Source: Candidatus Woesearchaeota archaeon
Lineage (GTDB): Archaea > Nanobdellota > Nanobdellia > Woesearchaeales > ARS49
Length of the DNA: 64,000 nt
Direction of reading: 5' to 3'
NCBI GenBank assembly: GCA_017609645.1
Contig: JAFCDQ010000001.1
Coordinates: 1 to 64,000, forward strand
Under the pieces are notes generated by a model. The model was not told the origin of the DNA and ran no database searches. It saw nothing but the letters and a program-made list of their open reading frames with translations. The position numbers and the translations under genes were made by a program. Positions 8,315 through 17,839 of the stretch are shown one piece after another. Every line of letters begins with the position of its first letter. The stretch's first letter is position 1.

Positions 8315-9519
8315 TTTAACTTAAACAAATCAAAAACCCCTTCGACCATATTATTAAAAGCATCATGCTTAACAGCAAGAATCTTAATATCAAAATCATC
8401 TGACAATTCATTTAATTTCAAATTCTTAACACCAAACTCTTTCTCCACAATCTCATCACTTAACATAGGATCACAACCAAAAACATCAATATCATGCTCT
8501 TTAAGTTCTTGAATAAGATGCTTAATACGGCTGTTACGAGGATCATTAACATTAGGCTTAAATGTTAATCCTAGTATTAGAACTTTAGCGCCAGAAATCT
8601 TTTTTCCTGTCTTAATTAATTTCTTTATTATTTTTTGAGCATAAAACAAATGCATATTATCATTAATCTTTCTGCCTGCAAGAATAACTTCAGGATGATG
8701 GCCGAGCTCAACAGCCTTGTGTGTCAGATAATAAGGATCAACACCAATACAATGACCTCCTACCAGACCTGGCTTGTAATGATGAAAATTCCATTTAGTA
8801 CCTGCAGCTTCAAGAACATCATGAACATCAATGCCAATCTTATCAAAAATAATAGCTAACTCATTCATCAAAGCAATATTCAAATCACGCTGAATATTCT
8901 CAATAACCTTAGCAGCTTCAGCAGTTTTAATATTAGGAGCTTTATGCAAACCTTCTCTGCAAATCTTGCCATAAACAAAAATCATCTTTTCCAAGGCCTC
9001 TTCGTCACAAGCAGAAATAATCTTAATAACTTTATCAATAGTCTTTTCTTTATCACCAGGATTAACACGCTCTGGAGAGTAACCAATCTTAAATCCTTCT
9101 CCTACAGTTAAACCAGAGACCTTTGCAATAATAGGAGCACAAACTTCTTCAGTCACACCAGGGTATACTGTTGATTCAAAAACAACAACAGCATCTTTTT
9201 TTAAATTTCTTCCAATAAGTTCAGAAGCACTTCTCATCATACTTAAATCAGGAATCTTAGCTTTTGTAATAGGAGTAGGAATAGCTGCAATAATAAAATC
9301 AGCATCTTTAATATCTGATTCATTAGAAGTAAAAACAATATTGCAATTTTTTAATTTATTTTCACCAACTTCGTTAGTAGGATCTAATCCTTGCTTAAAC
9401 TTTTCTATCTTATCTTTATCAATATCAAACGCAGTAACAGAAAAAAACTTGCACAACAGCGTAGCTAAAGGCAGACCAACATAACCACACCCCACAATAC
9501 AAATCTTTGGATTATACAT
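8311..9519 (-). CDS. UDP-sugar 6-dehydrogenase (WecC/Ugd family)
   Basis: 402 aa from the ATG at 9519 (the longer frame would use a TTG inside the upstream gene). N-terminal Rossmann IVGCGYVGLPLATLL, FESTVYPGVTEEVCAP, the catalytic-Cys segment GGHCIGVDPYYLTHKA and the C-terminal GLTFKPNVNDPRNS identify the nucleotide-sugar dehydrogenase family. The product is a uronic acid such as UDP-ManNAcA or UDP-GlcA. It is in the same operon as the epimerase and NeuB-like genes. Confidence 0.9.
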   Translation of the reverse strand: MYNPKICIVGCGYVGLPLATLLCKFFSVTAFDIDKDKIEKFKQGLDPTNEVGENKLKNCNIVFTSNESDIKDADFIIAAIPTPITKAKIPDLSMMRSASELIGRNLKKDAVVVFESTVYPGVTEEVCAPIIAKVSGLTVGEGFKIGYSPERVNPGDKEKTIDKVIKIISACDEEALEKMIFVYGKICREGLHKAPNIKTAEAAKVIENIQRDLNIALMNELAIIFDKIGIDVHDVLEAAGTKWNFHHYKPGLVGGHCIGVDPYYLTHKAVELGHHPEVILAGRKINDNMHLFYAQKIIKKLIKTGKKISGAKVLILGLTFKPNVNDPRNSRIKHLIQELKEHDIDVFGCDPMLSDEIVEKEFGVKNLKLNELSDDFDIKILAVKHDAFNNMVEGVFDLFKLK

Positions 9520-9520
9520 T

Positions 9521-10435
9521 TTATAATTTCTTAAACCAATCAACTGTTTTTTTTAACCCCTCACGAAAATCAACAAGTTCTTCATAACCAATAACTTTTT
9601 TCGCAAGAGAATTATCAGCATAACTATCCTTAATATCACCCTTACGTTCAGGTTCAAAAACAGGCTTGATATCTGTGCCAATAATAGAATTAAGCTCGTC
9701 AACTAAATTCAAAACAGTAATAGGCTTGCCGTTAGCAGCATTAATTGTTTCTCCATTAATATCTGCTTTCATAGCTTTCAAATTAGCATCAACAACATTA
9801 GCAACAAAAGTAAAATCTCTTTTCTGAGTGCCATCCCCAAAAATAGGAGGCTGTTTGCCGTTTAACATCAAAGCAATAAATTTAGGAATAACAGCAGCAT
9901 ACTCACTTTCAGGACTTTGCCGAGGGCCAAAAACATTAAAGTATCTCAAAGAAATTGTTGGAACACCATAAATCTTATTATAAAATCTGCAGTAATCTTC
10001 AGCACTAAATTTAGAAATTGCATAAGGACTTAATCTTATGCCTAGATTGTCCTCTTTCTGAGGCAAAGGAGCATCACCATAAACACTGCTTGAAGAAGAA
10101 TTTATAAATTTTGCATTATTTTTTCTTGCAATCTCAAGCATCAATCTTGTGCCTTTAATATTAACCTCTTCAAAGTCACTTGGATGTTTTAAAGATTCAG
10201 GAACAGAACGCTTAGCAGCAAGATGAAAAATAACATCAATGCTCTTGAAGTCATCTGGATTAATATCAAGAATACTTTTCTTAACAAAAGTAATTTTATC
10301 CTTAATATGATCTAAATTTTTTTCATTGCCTGTAGATAAATCATCAATAACAATAATATCATGACCTTCATTAACCAGAGCATCAACCAGATGACTTCCG
10401 ATAAAACCTGCACCGCCAGTAACAATAACTTTCAT
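9521..10435 (-). CDS. NAD-dependent NDP-sugar epimerase/dehydratase
   Basis: 304 aa extended SDR. It has the N-terminal GGAGFIGSHLVDAL NAD motif, the SSSSVYGDA serine region and a YAISK catalytic Tyr/Lys pair, followed by RYFNVFGPRQ and GDGTQKRDFTFV. These match UDP-glucose/UDP-GlcNAc 4-epimerases of the GalE/WbpP type. An SD (GAGGT) precedes the ATG. It probably supplies a precursor for the neighbouring dehydrogenase. Confidence 0.9.
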   Translation of the reverse strand: MKVIVTGGAGFIGSHLVDALVNEGHDIIVIDDLSTGNEKNLDHIKDKITFVKKSILDINPDDFKSIDVIFHLAAKRSVPESLKHPSDFEEVNIKGTRLMLEIARKNNAKFINSSSSSVYGDAPLPQKEDNLGIRLSPYAISKFSAEDYCRFYNKIYGVPTISLRYFNVFGPRQSPESEYAAVIPKFIALMLNGKQPPIFGDGTQKRDFTFVANVVDANLKAMKADINGETINAANGKPITVLNLVDELNSIIGTDIKPVFEPERKGDIKDSYADNSLAKKVIGYEELVDFREGLKKTVDWFKKL

Positions 10436-10486
10436 TTGAATACCTCACTAACACCAGAATACCTTTGTTTTAAAAAGTTAATGAAT

Positions 10487-10816
10487 CTATTTCTTTTTCT
10501 CATCTCTTAAAGCAATCTCTCTAACAAGCCTAGTAATCTTATCCTGATTTTTACTAGTTCTAAGATAAAGCATCAAACTAAAATAATATAATATCAAAAT
10601 ATTAAAGAATAAAACCATACTAATATCCCTTCCAAAAAAGGACGTTATGCTGCTGCTGACTTCAGGAATATTAACAGCAAAAACCGCAGTAACCCATAAA
10701 ACAATCCAAAACAAACACAAAGCAAGAGTAATCTTTCGCTTTCTCAGCATGATTAAGGATTTAAAAATAGCCAATAAGCCAATGATTGTAATAATTAATT
10801 CTGCTATCATAGTCAT
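10487..10816 (-). CDS. DUF2304 membrane protein
   Basis: 109 aa with three hydrophobic segments (about 3-20, 31-50 and 66-87) and a basic C-terminus. This is the typical layout of the small DUF2304 proteins encoded next to polyprenol-phosphate sugar transferases. It overlaps the stop of the GT2 gene (ATGA), so it is probably a partner that helps anchor or complete that transferase. Confidence 0.8.
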   Translation of the reverse strand: MTMIAELIITIIGLLAIFKSLIMLRKRKITLALCLFWIVLWVTAVFAVNIPEVSSSITSFFGRDISMVLFFNILILYYFSLMLYLRTSKNQDKITRLVREIALRDEKKK

Positions 10817-11484
10817 TTTAAGAACTTGTAAACTAGCATCTTAAAAAAGATTTTGATTGCGTTCAAGCTAGTCTGACCTTTTTTCTTAGAATAATCAGAA
10901 TATCTAATTGTAACAGGCACTTCTGTATATTTTAATCTATATTTTGCAGTCTTCTCTATAATCTGAGACGCGTGCTCCATACGATCTGCTGTAATTCTAA
11001 CTTTTTTAGCAGCTTTTCTAGATAAAGCACGAAAACCATTATGAGTATCTGTAAGCTTAATTCCATAAAGAATCCAGCAAATGAATGCACCTCCTTTAAG
11101 AATTAATTTTCTAAAAAAAGGAACCTTAGTATTTCTATTAATAAATCTAGAACCAAGAACAATATCACAACCAGAATATATAGGTTTTATCATATCTTTT
11201 ATTTCAGAAGCATCGTGCTGGCCGTCAGCATCAAAAGTCACAACAATATCAGCACCCTTGCTTAAGGCAAAATCAATGCCTGTCTGTAAAGCAGCGCCTT
11301 GGCCTCTGTTAATACAATGCTTAAGTGCATAAGAGCCATGCGCCTTAGCAACAGCACAAGTCTTATCACGAGAACCATCATCAGTCACAACTATATTTTT
11401 ATAGCCTTGTTTCTTAAGCACATCGATAACTCTGCCAATACTTTTTTCCTCATTAAAAGCCGCAATAACAATCCAGATTTTCAT
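10813..11484 (-). CDS. Family 2 glycosyltransferase, polyprenol-phosphate sugar synthase-like
   Basis: About 223 aa. GT-A motifs IVIAAFNEEKSIGRVIDVL, VTDDGSRDKT and the DxD FDADGQHD are present, followed by GSRF and the TDTHNGFRALSRKAA region typical of dolichol-phosphate glucose/mannose synthases. I choose the ATG at 11484 because GGTGA lies five bases before it; the GTG at 11493 is possible. It likely loads a sugar onto a lipid carrier for the surface glycan. Confidence 0.87.
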   Translation of the reverse strand: MKIWIVIAAFNEEKSIGRVIDVLKKQGYKNIVVTDDGSRDKTCAVAKAHGSYALKHCINRGQGAALQTGIDFALSKGADIVVTFDADGQHDASEIKDMIKPIYSGCDIVLGSRFINRNTKVPFFRKLILKGGAFICWILYGIKLTDTHNGFRALSRKAAKKVRITADRMEHASQIIEKTAKYRLKYTEVPVTIRYSDYSKKKGQTSLNAIKIFFKMLVYKFLK

Positions 11485-11489
11485 CTTAA

Positions 11490-11831
11490 TCACCTTTTTC
11501 TGGACTTATTTAATTTATTTTCTATTCTCTGCAATCTATCCTTAATCTCAGAAAGAACAGGGTCACGTTTAGATATTGCGCCGCTTTCTTCTCTGAAAAA
11601 ACCAAGCTTCACATCAACATAACCAACCGCAATAGCGCCAAAAATAGACAAAATAAATAATGGAAAAAACCATTGAGTAAGAGGAATATCAATACCAAAA
11701 TTCTTAAGCTGAGAAAGCATCAAAAATAGAATCATACCTCCATTAATAATGGCAATATAAGACATAGATCTCTGTATGTAAACCTTAGTTTCTGCCAGCA
11801 CTTTCCTCATTTTTTCAAATAGACTCTCCAT
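11490..11831 (-). CDS. Small two-helix membrane protein, unknown
   Basis: 113 aa if started at the ATG 11831. An amphipathic N-terminus (ESLFEKMRKVLAETK) precedes two membrane helices (about 19-38 and 50-70), and the C-terminal half is charged and coiled-coil-like (DRLQRIENKLNKSRK). A longer in-frame start exists at 11915, but a TATA box at 11854-11861 sits ~27 nt upstream of 11831, favouring the short, leaderless form. It is the first gene of the minus-strand glycan operon. Confidence 0.65.
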   Translation of the reverse strand: MESLFEKMRKVLAETKVYIQRSMSYIAIINGGMILFLMLSQLKNFGIDIPLTQWFFPLFILSIFGAIAVGYVDVKLGFFREESGAISKRDPVLSEIKDRLQRIENKLNKSRKR

Positions 11832-11853
11832 ATCAGATAAAAAGCATTTATCC

Positions 11854-11861
11854 TTTATAAA
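11854..11861 (-). promoter_or_regulatory. TATA box of the minus-strand glycan operon
   Basis: TTTATAAA centred about 27 nt upstream of the ATG at 11831. Genes from 11831 down to about 7298 follow with overlaps or short gaps, so this may drive a long transcript. Confidence 0.55.
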
Positions 11862-11917
11862 CCTTGCTATTTTTACTATTAAAGAGTAGTTATAATGAAT
11901 GACAGTTTGACGCATAT

Positions 11918-11928
11918 ATATTTATAAA
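11918..11928 (+). promoter_or_regulatory. TATA box of the aminopeptidase operon
   Basis: ATATTTATAAA lies ~48 nt upstream of the ATG at 11973. An SD-like CTGGAGGCT lies just before the start, so the mRNA should have a leader of about 20 nt. Confidence 0.5.
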
Positions 11929-11972
11929 TGAAAAACACGTGAAAGAATAAAAAAGAGGCTCTGGAGGCTAAA

Positions 11973-13463
11973 ATGAAGATAAATCTAAAAGAAAGCAAAA
12001 TTGAATCAATAGAAACCGAATTACTAATCATAGGAACCTATGAAAATGACGTAGGAACTGCAAAGAAAATTGATGAAAAAACAGGCAATGAAATAACAAA
12101 ATCAATGAAGAAAAAAGAATTCAACGGAGAATACGGCCAGATCAAAATCATAAACACTGCAGGAAAAATAAAAGCAAAAAACATTCTTGTTCTAGGATTA
12201 GGAAAAAAAGAAAATGTCACCGTAATGATATTAAAAAAAGCAATAGGAATTGGCAGCAGAATTGCCAGAGACATTCTTGGTGCAAAAGAATTCACAACAA
12301 CACTTCACTCTAATGAAACAAAAGAAAAAAACAGCTTAGCAGAAAAAATACAAGCAGTAACAGAAGGCATTCTTTTAGGCAATTATCAATTTTTGAAATA
12401 TAAAACACAAGGACTTGATAAAATAAAAAAATTAAATGAAGCAATAATTGTCGTCGATAAAAAAGAAAAAGAATATGAAAAAGCTGTTGAAAAAGGAAAA
12501 ATAATTGCAGAATCAACAATCTTTGTAAGAGATTTAGTTAATGAACCTGGAAGCGAGTTAACTCCTGAAGTATTTGCAAAAATTGCTGAAAAAGAAGCCA
12601 AAAAATATGGAATCAAAATAACAGTACTTAATAAAAAAGAAATAGAAAAGAAAAAACTATATGGTTTGCTTGCAGTAAGCAGAGGCAGCATCAATGATCC
12701 ACGATTTTTGATACTTGAATATAAAGGAAACAGCAAAAAAAGCCTGGCCCTCGTCGGAAAAGGAGTAACATTTGACAGCGGAGGACTAGACTTGAAAAGT
12801 GCAAAAGGAATGGAAACAATGAAAGGAGATATGGGCGGCGCGGCAACAACATTAGGCGCAATCATCGCAGCCGCAAGATTAAAACTTCCAGTCCATATTT
12901 ATGGAGTAATAGGACTAACAGAAAACATGCCAGGAAGAAACGCATATAAGCCAGGAGATGTAGTCAAAACATACAACGGCAAAACAATTGAAGTTCTAAA
13001 TACAGATGCAGAAGGAAGAGTAACTTTAGCAGATTCTTTAACCTATGCAGAAAAAAATCTTAAACCAGATGTGATAATTGATTTAGCAACATTAACAGGA
13101 GCTTGTGTAGTTGCGCTGGGAAGTGTCGCAGCAGCAGTTGTCGGAGATGAAAAGATCGTCGATAAATTAAAAGAAGCATCCAAAACAAGTGGAGAAAAAA
13201 TATGGGAGCTTCCATTATGGCAAGAATATCTTGACCAAGTAAAAAGCGACATCGCAGATGTAAGAAACATAGGGCTTTATGCAGGAGAAGCAGGAACAAT
13301 AACAGCAGCGGCTTTTCTTAAAAATTTTATTGACAAAACACCTTGGGCACATATAGATATAGCAGGAACCGCATTCACAAACGAAGAAAAAGAACTAACA
13401 AAAAAAGGAGGAACAGGCTGGGGAATAAACCTACTAACCAGTTTTCTAGAAAAATGGAAATAA
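11973..13463 (+). CDS. pepA: Leucyl aminopeptidase, M17 family
   Basis: 496 aa, full family length. The C-terminal catalytic domain has the dinuclear-metal motifs VGKGVTFDSGGLDLKSAKGM (Lys and Asp ligands), KGDMGGAAT and the signature NTDAEGRVTLADSL. The N-terminal domain (1-~160) is the divergent regulatory part. It is a cytosolic hexameric peptidase releasing N-terminal residues from peptides, suited to peptide fermentation together with the 2-oxoacid oxidoreductase at 29.4-32 kb. The stop overlaps the next gene by ten bases. Confidence 0.93.
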   Translation: MKINLKESKIESIETELLIIGTYENDVGTAKKIDEKTGNEITKSMKKKEFNGEYGQIKIINTAGKIKAKNILVLGLGKKENVTVMILKKAIGIGSRIARDILGAKEFTTTLHSNETKEKNSLAEKIQAVTEGILLGNYQFLKYKTQGLDKIKKLNEAIIVVDKKEKEYEKAVEKGKIIAESTIFVRDLVNEPGSELTPEVFAKIAEKEAKKYGIKITVLNKKEIEKKKLYGLLAVSRGSINDPRFLILEYKGNSKKSLALVGKGVTFDSGGLDLKSAKGMETMKGDMGGAATTLGAIIAAARLKLPVHIYGVIGLTENMPGRNAYKPGDVVKTYNGKTIEVLNTDAEGRVTLADSLTYAEKNLKPDVIIDLATLTGACVVALGSVAAAVVGDEKIVDKLKEASKTSGEKIWELPLWQEYLDQVKSDIADVRNIGLYAGEAGTITAAAFLKNFIDKTPWAHIDIAGTAFTNEEKELTKKGGTGWGINLLTSFLEKWK

Positions 13464-13747
13464 AAATATGCAAATCATCTGAAATTCCCAATAAAGAAGG
13501 AAGATTATTTGAAATAAAAAATAAGAAAATAGCCATATTCAGAATAAATGATGAAATTTATGCATTAGACGGTATATTTGAAAATACAAACATAGCAGAA
13601 GGTAAATTAAATGGATATAAACTAACAACGCCCTATGAAAATATAAAGATAGACATAAGAACAGGTGAATTTGTTTTAGCGCCTGAAAATAAACTAAAAA
13701 TATACAACACAAAAATTAAAGACGACACAATATACTTAGATTCATAA
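13454..13747 (+). CDS. Rieske-fold protein lacking all cluster ligands
   Basis: 97 aa from the ATG at 13454 inside the pepA stop region. The overall pattern matches NirD/ferredoxin-type Rieske proteins: F-I-NDEIYALDG, IAEGKLNGYKL and DIRTGEFVLAPENKLKIY. However, the two ligand loops are replaced (IFENTNIA and TPYENIKID). The whole protein has one Cys (C6) and no His, so it cannot bind a [2Fe-2S] cluster in the Rieske manner. It probably acts as a structural or docking partner of the flavin reductase that follows 13 bases later. Confidence 0.75.
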   Translation: MEIKICKSSEIPNKEGRLFEIKNKKIAIFRINDEIYALDGIFENTNIAEGKLNGYKLTTPYENIKIDIRTGEFVLAPENKLKIYNTKIKDDTIYLDS

Positions 13748-13760
13748 GGGCTGATAATTA

Positions 13761-14462
13761 ATGATATACAAGATCAAGGCAACAGTAGCAAAAATAACAG
13801 AAGTCAGCGAAAGAATAAGAATATTCAAATTTAAATGGGAAGGAATTGAAAATTTTGAGTTCAAAGCAGGACAATTCGTCACATTAAGTTCTGATAAATT
13901 TCTTGATAATGAAGGAAAACCAGTAAGAAGAGCATATTCTATAGTAAATGCACTGTATGAAAAAGAATATCTAGAATTAGTTATATCAAAACAAATATAT
14001 TTCTCAAAATTTTTATTTGAAAAAGTGAAGGAAGGGGACGTACTGAATTTAGACGGGCCATATGGCTTATTCTTACTCAAAGAATGCGCAGAAAACATAA
14101 CATTCATAGCAGGAGGAACAGGAATAGCGCCGATGATAAGCTTTATTCGTACTTTAAGAGAACAAAAATGCGACAAGAATATGTGGCTATTTTACAGCAG
14201 CAGATATGCTTCAGACATGGCATACAAAGAAGAACTAGAAAAATATGCAGCAGAAAATCCCAAATTTCATTTCATACCCACGTGCACAAGGGAAACCTGG
14301 CAAGGAAGAAAAGGAAGAATAACAGAATTCTTACATGAATACATAACATCAAACAGAGATATCTACATATGCGGGCCCCCTGCAATGGACAAAGCAATAA
14401 AAGAAAAACTAGCAGAACTAGGAATAGATAAGAAAAACATACACGCAGAAAAATGGGGTTAA
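13761..14462 (+). CDS. FAD/NAD(P)-binding ferredoxin reductase-like oxidoreductase
   Basis: 233 aa. FAD-binding RRAYSIVNA (RxYS motif) at ~50-58, followed by the NAD(P)-binding FIAGGTGIAPMISFIRTL, FYSSRYASDMAY and ICGPPAMDKAIKEKL. This is the two-domain FNR module without its own iron-sulfur domain. The partner electron carrier is unclear; the upstream Rieske-like protein lacks a cluster, and a ferredoxin is encoded at 15941-16189. Confidence 0.88.
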   Translation: MIYKIKATVAKITEVSERIRIFKFKWEGIENFEFKAGQFVTLSSDKFLDNEGKPVRRAYSIVNALYEKEYLELVISKQIYFSKFLFEKVKEGDVLNLDGPYGLFLLKECAENITFIAGGTGIAPMISFIRTLREQKCDKNMWLFYSSRYASDMAYKEELEKYAAENPKFHFIPTCTRETWQGRKGRITEFLHEYITSNRDIYICGPPAMDKAIKEKLAELGIDKKNIHAEKWG

Positions 14463-14491
14463 AAATAAAGTAAATAAATAATTATAAATAA

Positions 14492-15898
14492 TTATTCTGA
14501 ACTAAACTTCAAACTGACAGGATTGCTTGTAATTTCCCGTTCTCGATATTCTGTCTTGAACTTAGCAACACAAACAGGCAGTTTTAATCCTCCTAGAATA
14601 CTTAATTTACTTCTAATACTATAAGTGATTATCCTGTGATCTTTTGGATCAAGATTACCAATCGTCCATTTAATCAAAGTGCCTTTATGCTCACTCTTAG
14701 TAATAGAAAAAGGCTCTATGGTAACAGATTTCTCATTAATCAACTCAGCAATTTTAGGCACAAGATCAATCATCTCAAAATTCTTAACTTTTCTATACCC
14801 TCGATGAATAACATTAAGAAAAATCTTAATATCAGAAATACCGCCTTCTCTAGTTTTAATAACTCTGGCAGACTTCTTAACAACAACAGGACTCCTAAAA
14901 ACATAATAACCCAAAAAGAGAACAAAAATAATAATAATTGCCCAAAACAAAGGCCTATAATTAATCTCTAAAAACAATTCTTTATTCTGCTGAGGCTCAA
15001 TCAGTACATCCCATTCAAGCCTTCCATCTTTAAACACCATCTCAGGCTCACTTTGAACAAAAAAACGCTTAAACCAGCCCGCCTTAATCGGATAATTAAA
15101 ATAATGTTCACCATTTCCGTCATTAAAAACTTTTATCACAGTACTGGTTTTAAGAAAAGATTCATCAGTAGAAATCTCCTCATTTAAACTCCCATAACTA
15201 ATAACTCTTATAGGAGTAGGAAACAAATCAAACTGATATATCTTATCCTTTTTAGGGACAAGAACAGTAATATAAAGCACATCATCCTGCGGCCTTGTCA
15301 AATCATCAAGGTTAACAGTAAACTTAACTTTCTTCTTCTTCAAAGGACCTAAACTAGTCTCATAATCCTGATTAATCAAATTACTCCTGACCTTCACCTC
15401 AACAACAGGCAAATCCCTCATATTCTTATTTTCTAAATCAATCATGATCTCATGAGGTTCTCTAGGATCAATCTCCTTCTTAATCTCAGGCGTACCCTTA
15501 ACAGCAGGCAAATATTCTCCTACAGGAAAAGGAGAACCAATCTCAACAACCACTCTTTCATCAACTTTTTCATTATTTGAAATCTGCCTGAAAATAATAG
15601 GAATACCATAACTGCCAGGATTTATATTCAAAGGCCTGATAAACAGCTTAGTCTTAAAAATCTCATGAGCAGGCACTCTAAGAGATTGCTCAGGTCGAAT
15701 ATTCCAAAAAATATCAGGACTATATAATTCAAAAACCTCTGTTTCTGAAGAAGAATGAACAATAGTAAGATCAAAAACAGCCGTCTCATTAAGCATAATA
15801 CGCTGACTTTCAGGGGTTATATCCACTTTAAAGGCTAAAGAAGAAACTGACAAAAGCACTGCAATTACAAAAAATAACCTTAATTTAAAGCCCCTCAT
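14492..15898 (-). CDS. Secreted, membrane-anchored beta-rich protein
   Basis: 468 aa. An N-terminal signal peptide (hydrophobic 8-22, cleavage near LAF) is followed by Ig-like/NEW3-type strands (TPESQRIMLNETAVFDLTIVH; PGSYGIPIIFRQ). A single TM helix lies near 318-336 (FWAIIIIFVLFLGYYVF) and a basic juxtamembrane stretch and a second beta-rich domain (~350-468) follow. This puts ~290 residues outside and ~130 inside the cell. The pattern is common among archaeal envelope proteins of unknown function; I do not recognise a specific family. Confidence 0.6.
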   Translation of the reverse strand: MRGFKLRLFFVIAVLLSVSSLAFKVDITPESQRIMLNETAVFDLTIVHSSSETEVFELYSPDIFWNIRPEQSLRVPAHEIFKTKLFIRPLNINPGSYGIPIIFRQISNNEKVDERVVVEIGSPFPVGEYLPAVKGTPEIKKEIDPREPHEIMIDLENKNMRDLPVVEVKVRSNLINQDYETSLGPLKKKKVKFTVNLDDLTRPQDDVLYITVLVPKKDKIYQFDLFPTPIRVISYGSLNEEISTDESFLKTSTVIKVFNDGNGEHYFNYPIKAGWFKRFFVQSEPEMVFKDGRLEWDVLIEPQQNKELFLEINYRPLFWAIIIIFVLFLGYYVFRSPVVVKKSARVIKTREGGISDIKIFLNVIHRGYRKVKNFEMIDLVPKIAELINEKSVTIEPFSITKSEHKGTLIKWTIGNLDPKDHRIITYSIRSKLSILGGLKLPVCVAKFKTEYREREITSNPVSLKFSSE

Positions 15899-15940
15899 TT
15901 TTAGAGAATAAAAAATAATAGGAGTTTATAAAATTATCTA

Positions 15941-16189
15941 TTAACTCGTCTTTTCCTTAACATGAATGCATTTAACAGGACACGCATCAGCAGCCTCTCT
16001 TGCTTTCTCAGGATTTTCAATTTCAAGAATATAAGAATCCTGCTCATCACCCAAAGACTTACCTCCTTTTAGGATTGCTTTATTAGTTTCATCATTAAAC
16101 TCCCATAAATCAGGATCAATAGAAACACAAGCACCGCAACCAATACATTTTTTATGCTCTTGCACAACTTCAAATACCATTTTTTCCAC
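15941..16189 (-). CDS. Ferredoxin, single 4Fe-4S type
   Basis: 82 aa. The ligands are CIGCGACVSIDP near the N-terminus and CPVKCIHV near the C-terminus, giving one cubane cluster; the final Cys may form a disulfide as in mono-cluster ferredoxins. An SD (GAGGTGG) and a TATA-like ATATATAAAT at about 16214-16223 precede it. It may accept electrons from the 2-oxoacid oxidoreductase or serve the reductase at 13761-14462. Confidence 0.9.
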   Translation of the reverse strand: MEKMVFEVVQEHKKCIGCGACVSIDPDLWEFNDETNKAILKGGKSLGDEQDSYILEIENPEKAREAADACPVKCIHVKEKTS

Positions 16190-16304
16190 CTCAATAAGAA
16201 AATCATCAAATCATTTATATATTTTTTGAATTAAATTTTGAATCAAATTTACTTACTGCTTGATTATTGTAAATCTTTTTATAGAAGTTGCGATAAATTG
16301 TTTT

Positions 16305-17816
16305 ATGCAACAAAAAATCGGTTTTGATAATGAAAAATATTTAAAAGCTCAAACTTCTGCGATTTTAGAAAGAGTCCAACAATTTGACAAACTATATCTT
16401 GAATTTGGAGGAAAACTACTTTTTGATTATCATGCTGCAAGAGTCTTGCCAGGATTTGATCCAAATGTAAAAATGCAGCTTTTACATCAGTTAAAAGACA
16501 AGGCAGAAATAATTGTGTGTGTTTATGCAGGAGATATTGAAAGAAAAAAAATAAGAGGTGATTTTGGAATAACCTATGACGTGGATGTTTTAAAATTAAT
16601 AGATGACTTAAGAAAATGGGATTTAGACATCAACAGTGTATTAATTACTCGATATGATAATCAACCCTCTACAGAATTATTCAAAAATAAACTTCAAAGA
16701 AGAAATATAAAAGTTTACACACACAAAGCAACAAAAGGCTACCCTTCAGATATTGATTTGATTGTAAGTGATGAAGGCTATGGCGCAAATGAATACATAG
16801 AAACGAAAAAACCTTTGGTTGTAATTACTGCTCCAGGTCCAGGAAGTGGAAAATTAGGAACCTGCCTTTCCCAACTATATCATGACCATAAAAAAGGAAT
16901 TAAATCAGGATATTCTAAATTTGAAACTTTTCCTATATGGAATTTACCTCTTAAACATCCTGTCAATATCGCTTATGAAGCAGCAACTGCAGACATGTTA
17001 GATGTTAATATGATAGACAGCTTTTATTTAGAAGAATATGAAAAATCTGCAGTTAATTATAATAGAGATATGGAAGCTTTTCCTTTATTAAAAAGAATTT
17101 TAGAAAAAATAAGAGGAGAATCAATCTATAAATCTCCTACCGATATGGGCGTAAACAAAGCAGGATTTGGAATTTTTGATGATGAGGCAGTCCAAGCAGC
17201 AGCAAAACAAGAATTAATAAGAAGATATTTTAGATATTCCTGTGAATATGCTACAGGTTTAGAGAAAAAAGAAACAGTTGAAAGAGTAAAACTCCTAATG
17301 GATGAATTAAACGTTAAATTAGAGGAAAGAAAAGTGGTTGAATCAGCAAGAAATGCTGCTTTAGACGCAGAAAAAGAAGGAAAAGGAAATGAAGGGGTGT
17401 ATTGCGGTGCAGCCTTAGAACTAAAAGATGATCAAATCATTCAAGGGACAAATTCCCCTCTTCTTCACGCAACCTCCAGTCTTATCTTAAACTCTATTAA
17501 ACATTTGGCAGGTATTCCTGATGAAATACATTTATTAGCCCCTAATATACTTAATTCTATAAGAGATTTTAAAAAAGAAATTTTCAATAAAAAAGAGGCT
17601 AGTTTAAATTTAGAAGAAACCTTAATCGCACTTAGTATAAGCGCAACAATTAATCCTGCGGCTCAATCAGCATTAAAAAAATTAAATGAGCTTAAAAATT
17701 GTGAAATGCATATGACTCATATGCCTTCCCCTGGAGACGAGTCAGGATTAAGAAAGCTAGGCATTAACTTAACTTGCGATCCTAAATTTCCCAGTAAAAA
17801 TCTTTTTTCAGAATAA
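16305..17816 (+). CDS. DUF1846 family protein
   Basis: 503 aa from the ATG at 16305; a TATA-like TTTTTATA about 25 nt upstream suggests a leaderless message. It is collinear with the DUF1846 family (start [17 protein letters not shown], then [39 protein letters not shown] and [13 protein letters not shown]), whose C-terminal half holds conserved Asn/Cys-containing segments ([14 protein letters not shown]). The family is known mainly from Firmicutes and its function is not settled. Finding it in an archaeon suggests lateral transfer. Confidence 0.85.
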   Translation: MQQKIGFDNEKYLKAQTSAILERVQQFDKLYLEFGGKLLFDYHAARVLPGFDPNVKMQLLHQLKDKAEIIVCVYAGDIERKKIRGDFGITYDVDVLKLIDDLRKWDLDINSVLITRYDNQPSTELFKNKLQRRNIKVYTHKATKGYPSDIDLIVSDEGYGANEYIETKKPLVVITAPGPGSGKLGTCLSQLYHDHKKGIKSGYSKFETFPIWNLPLKHPVNIAYEAATADMLDVNMIDSFYLEEYEKSAVNYNRDMEAFPLLKRILEKIRGESIYKSPTDMGVNKAGFGIFDDEAVQAAAKQELIRRYFRYSCEYATGLEKKETVERVKLLMDELNVKLEERKVVESARNAALDAEKEGKGNEGVYCGAALELKDDQIIQGTNSPLLHATSSLILNSIKHLAGIPDEIHLLAPNILNSIRDFKKEIFNKKEASLNLEETLIALSISATINPAAQSALKKLNELKNCEMHMTHMPSPGDESGLRKLGINLTCDPKFPSKNLFSE

Positions 17817-17839
17817 GAAAAAAATAAAAAAAATAAAAT

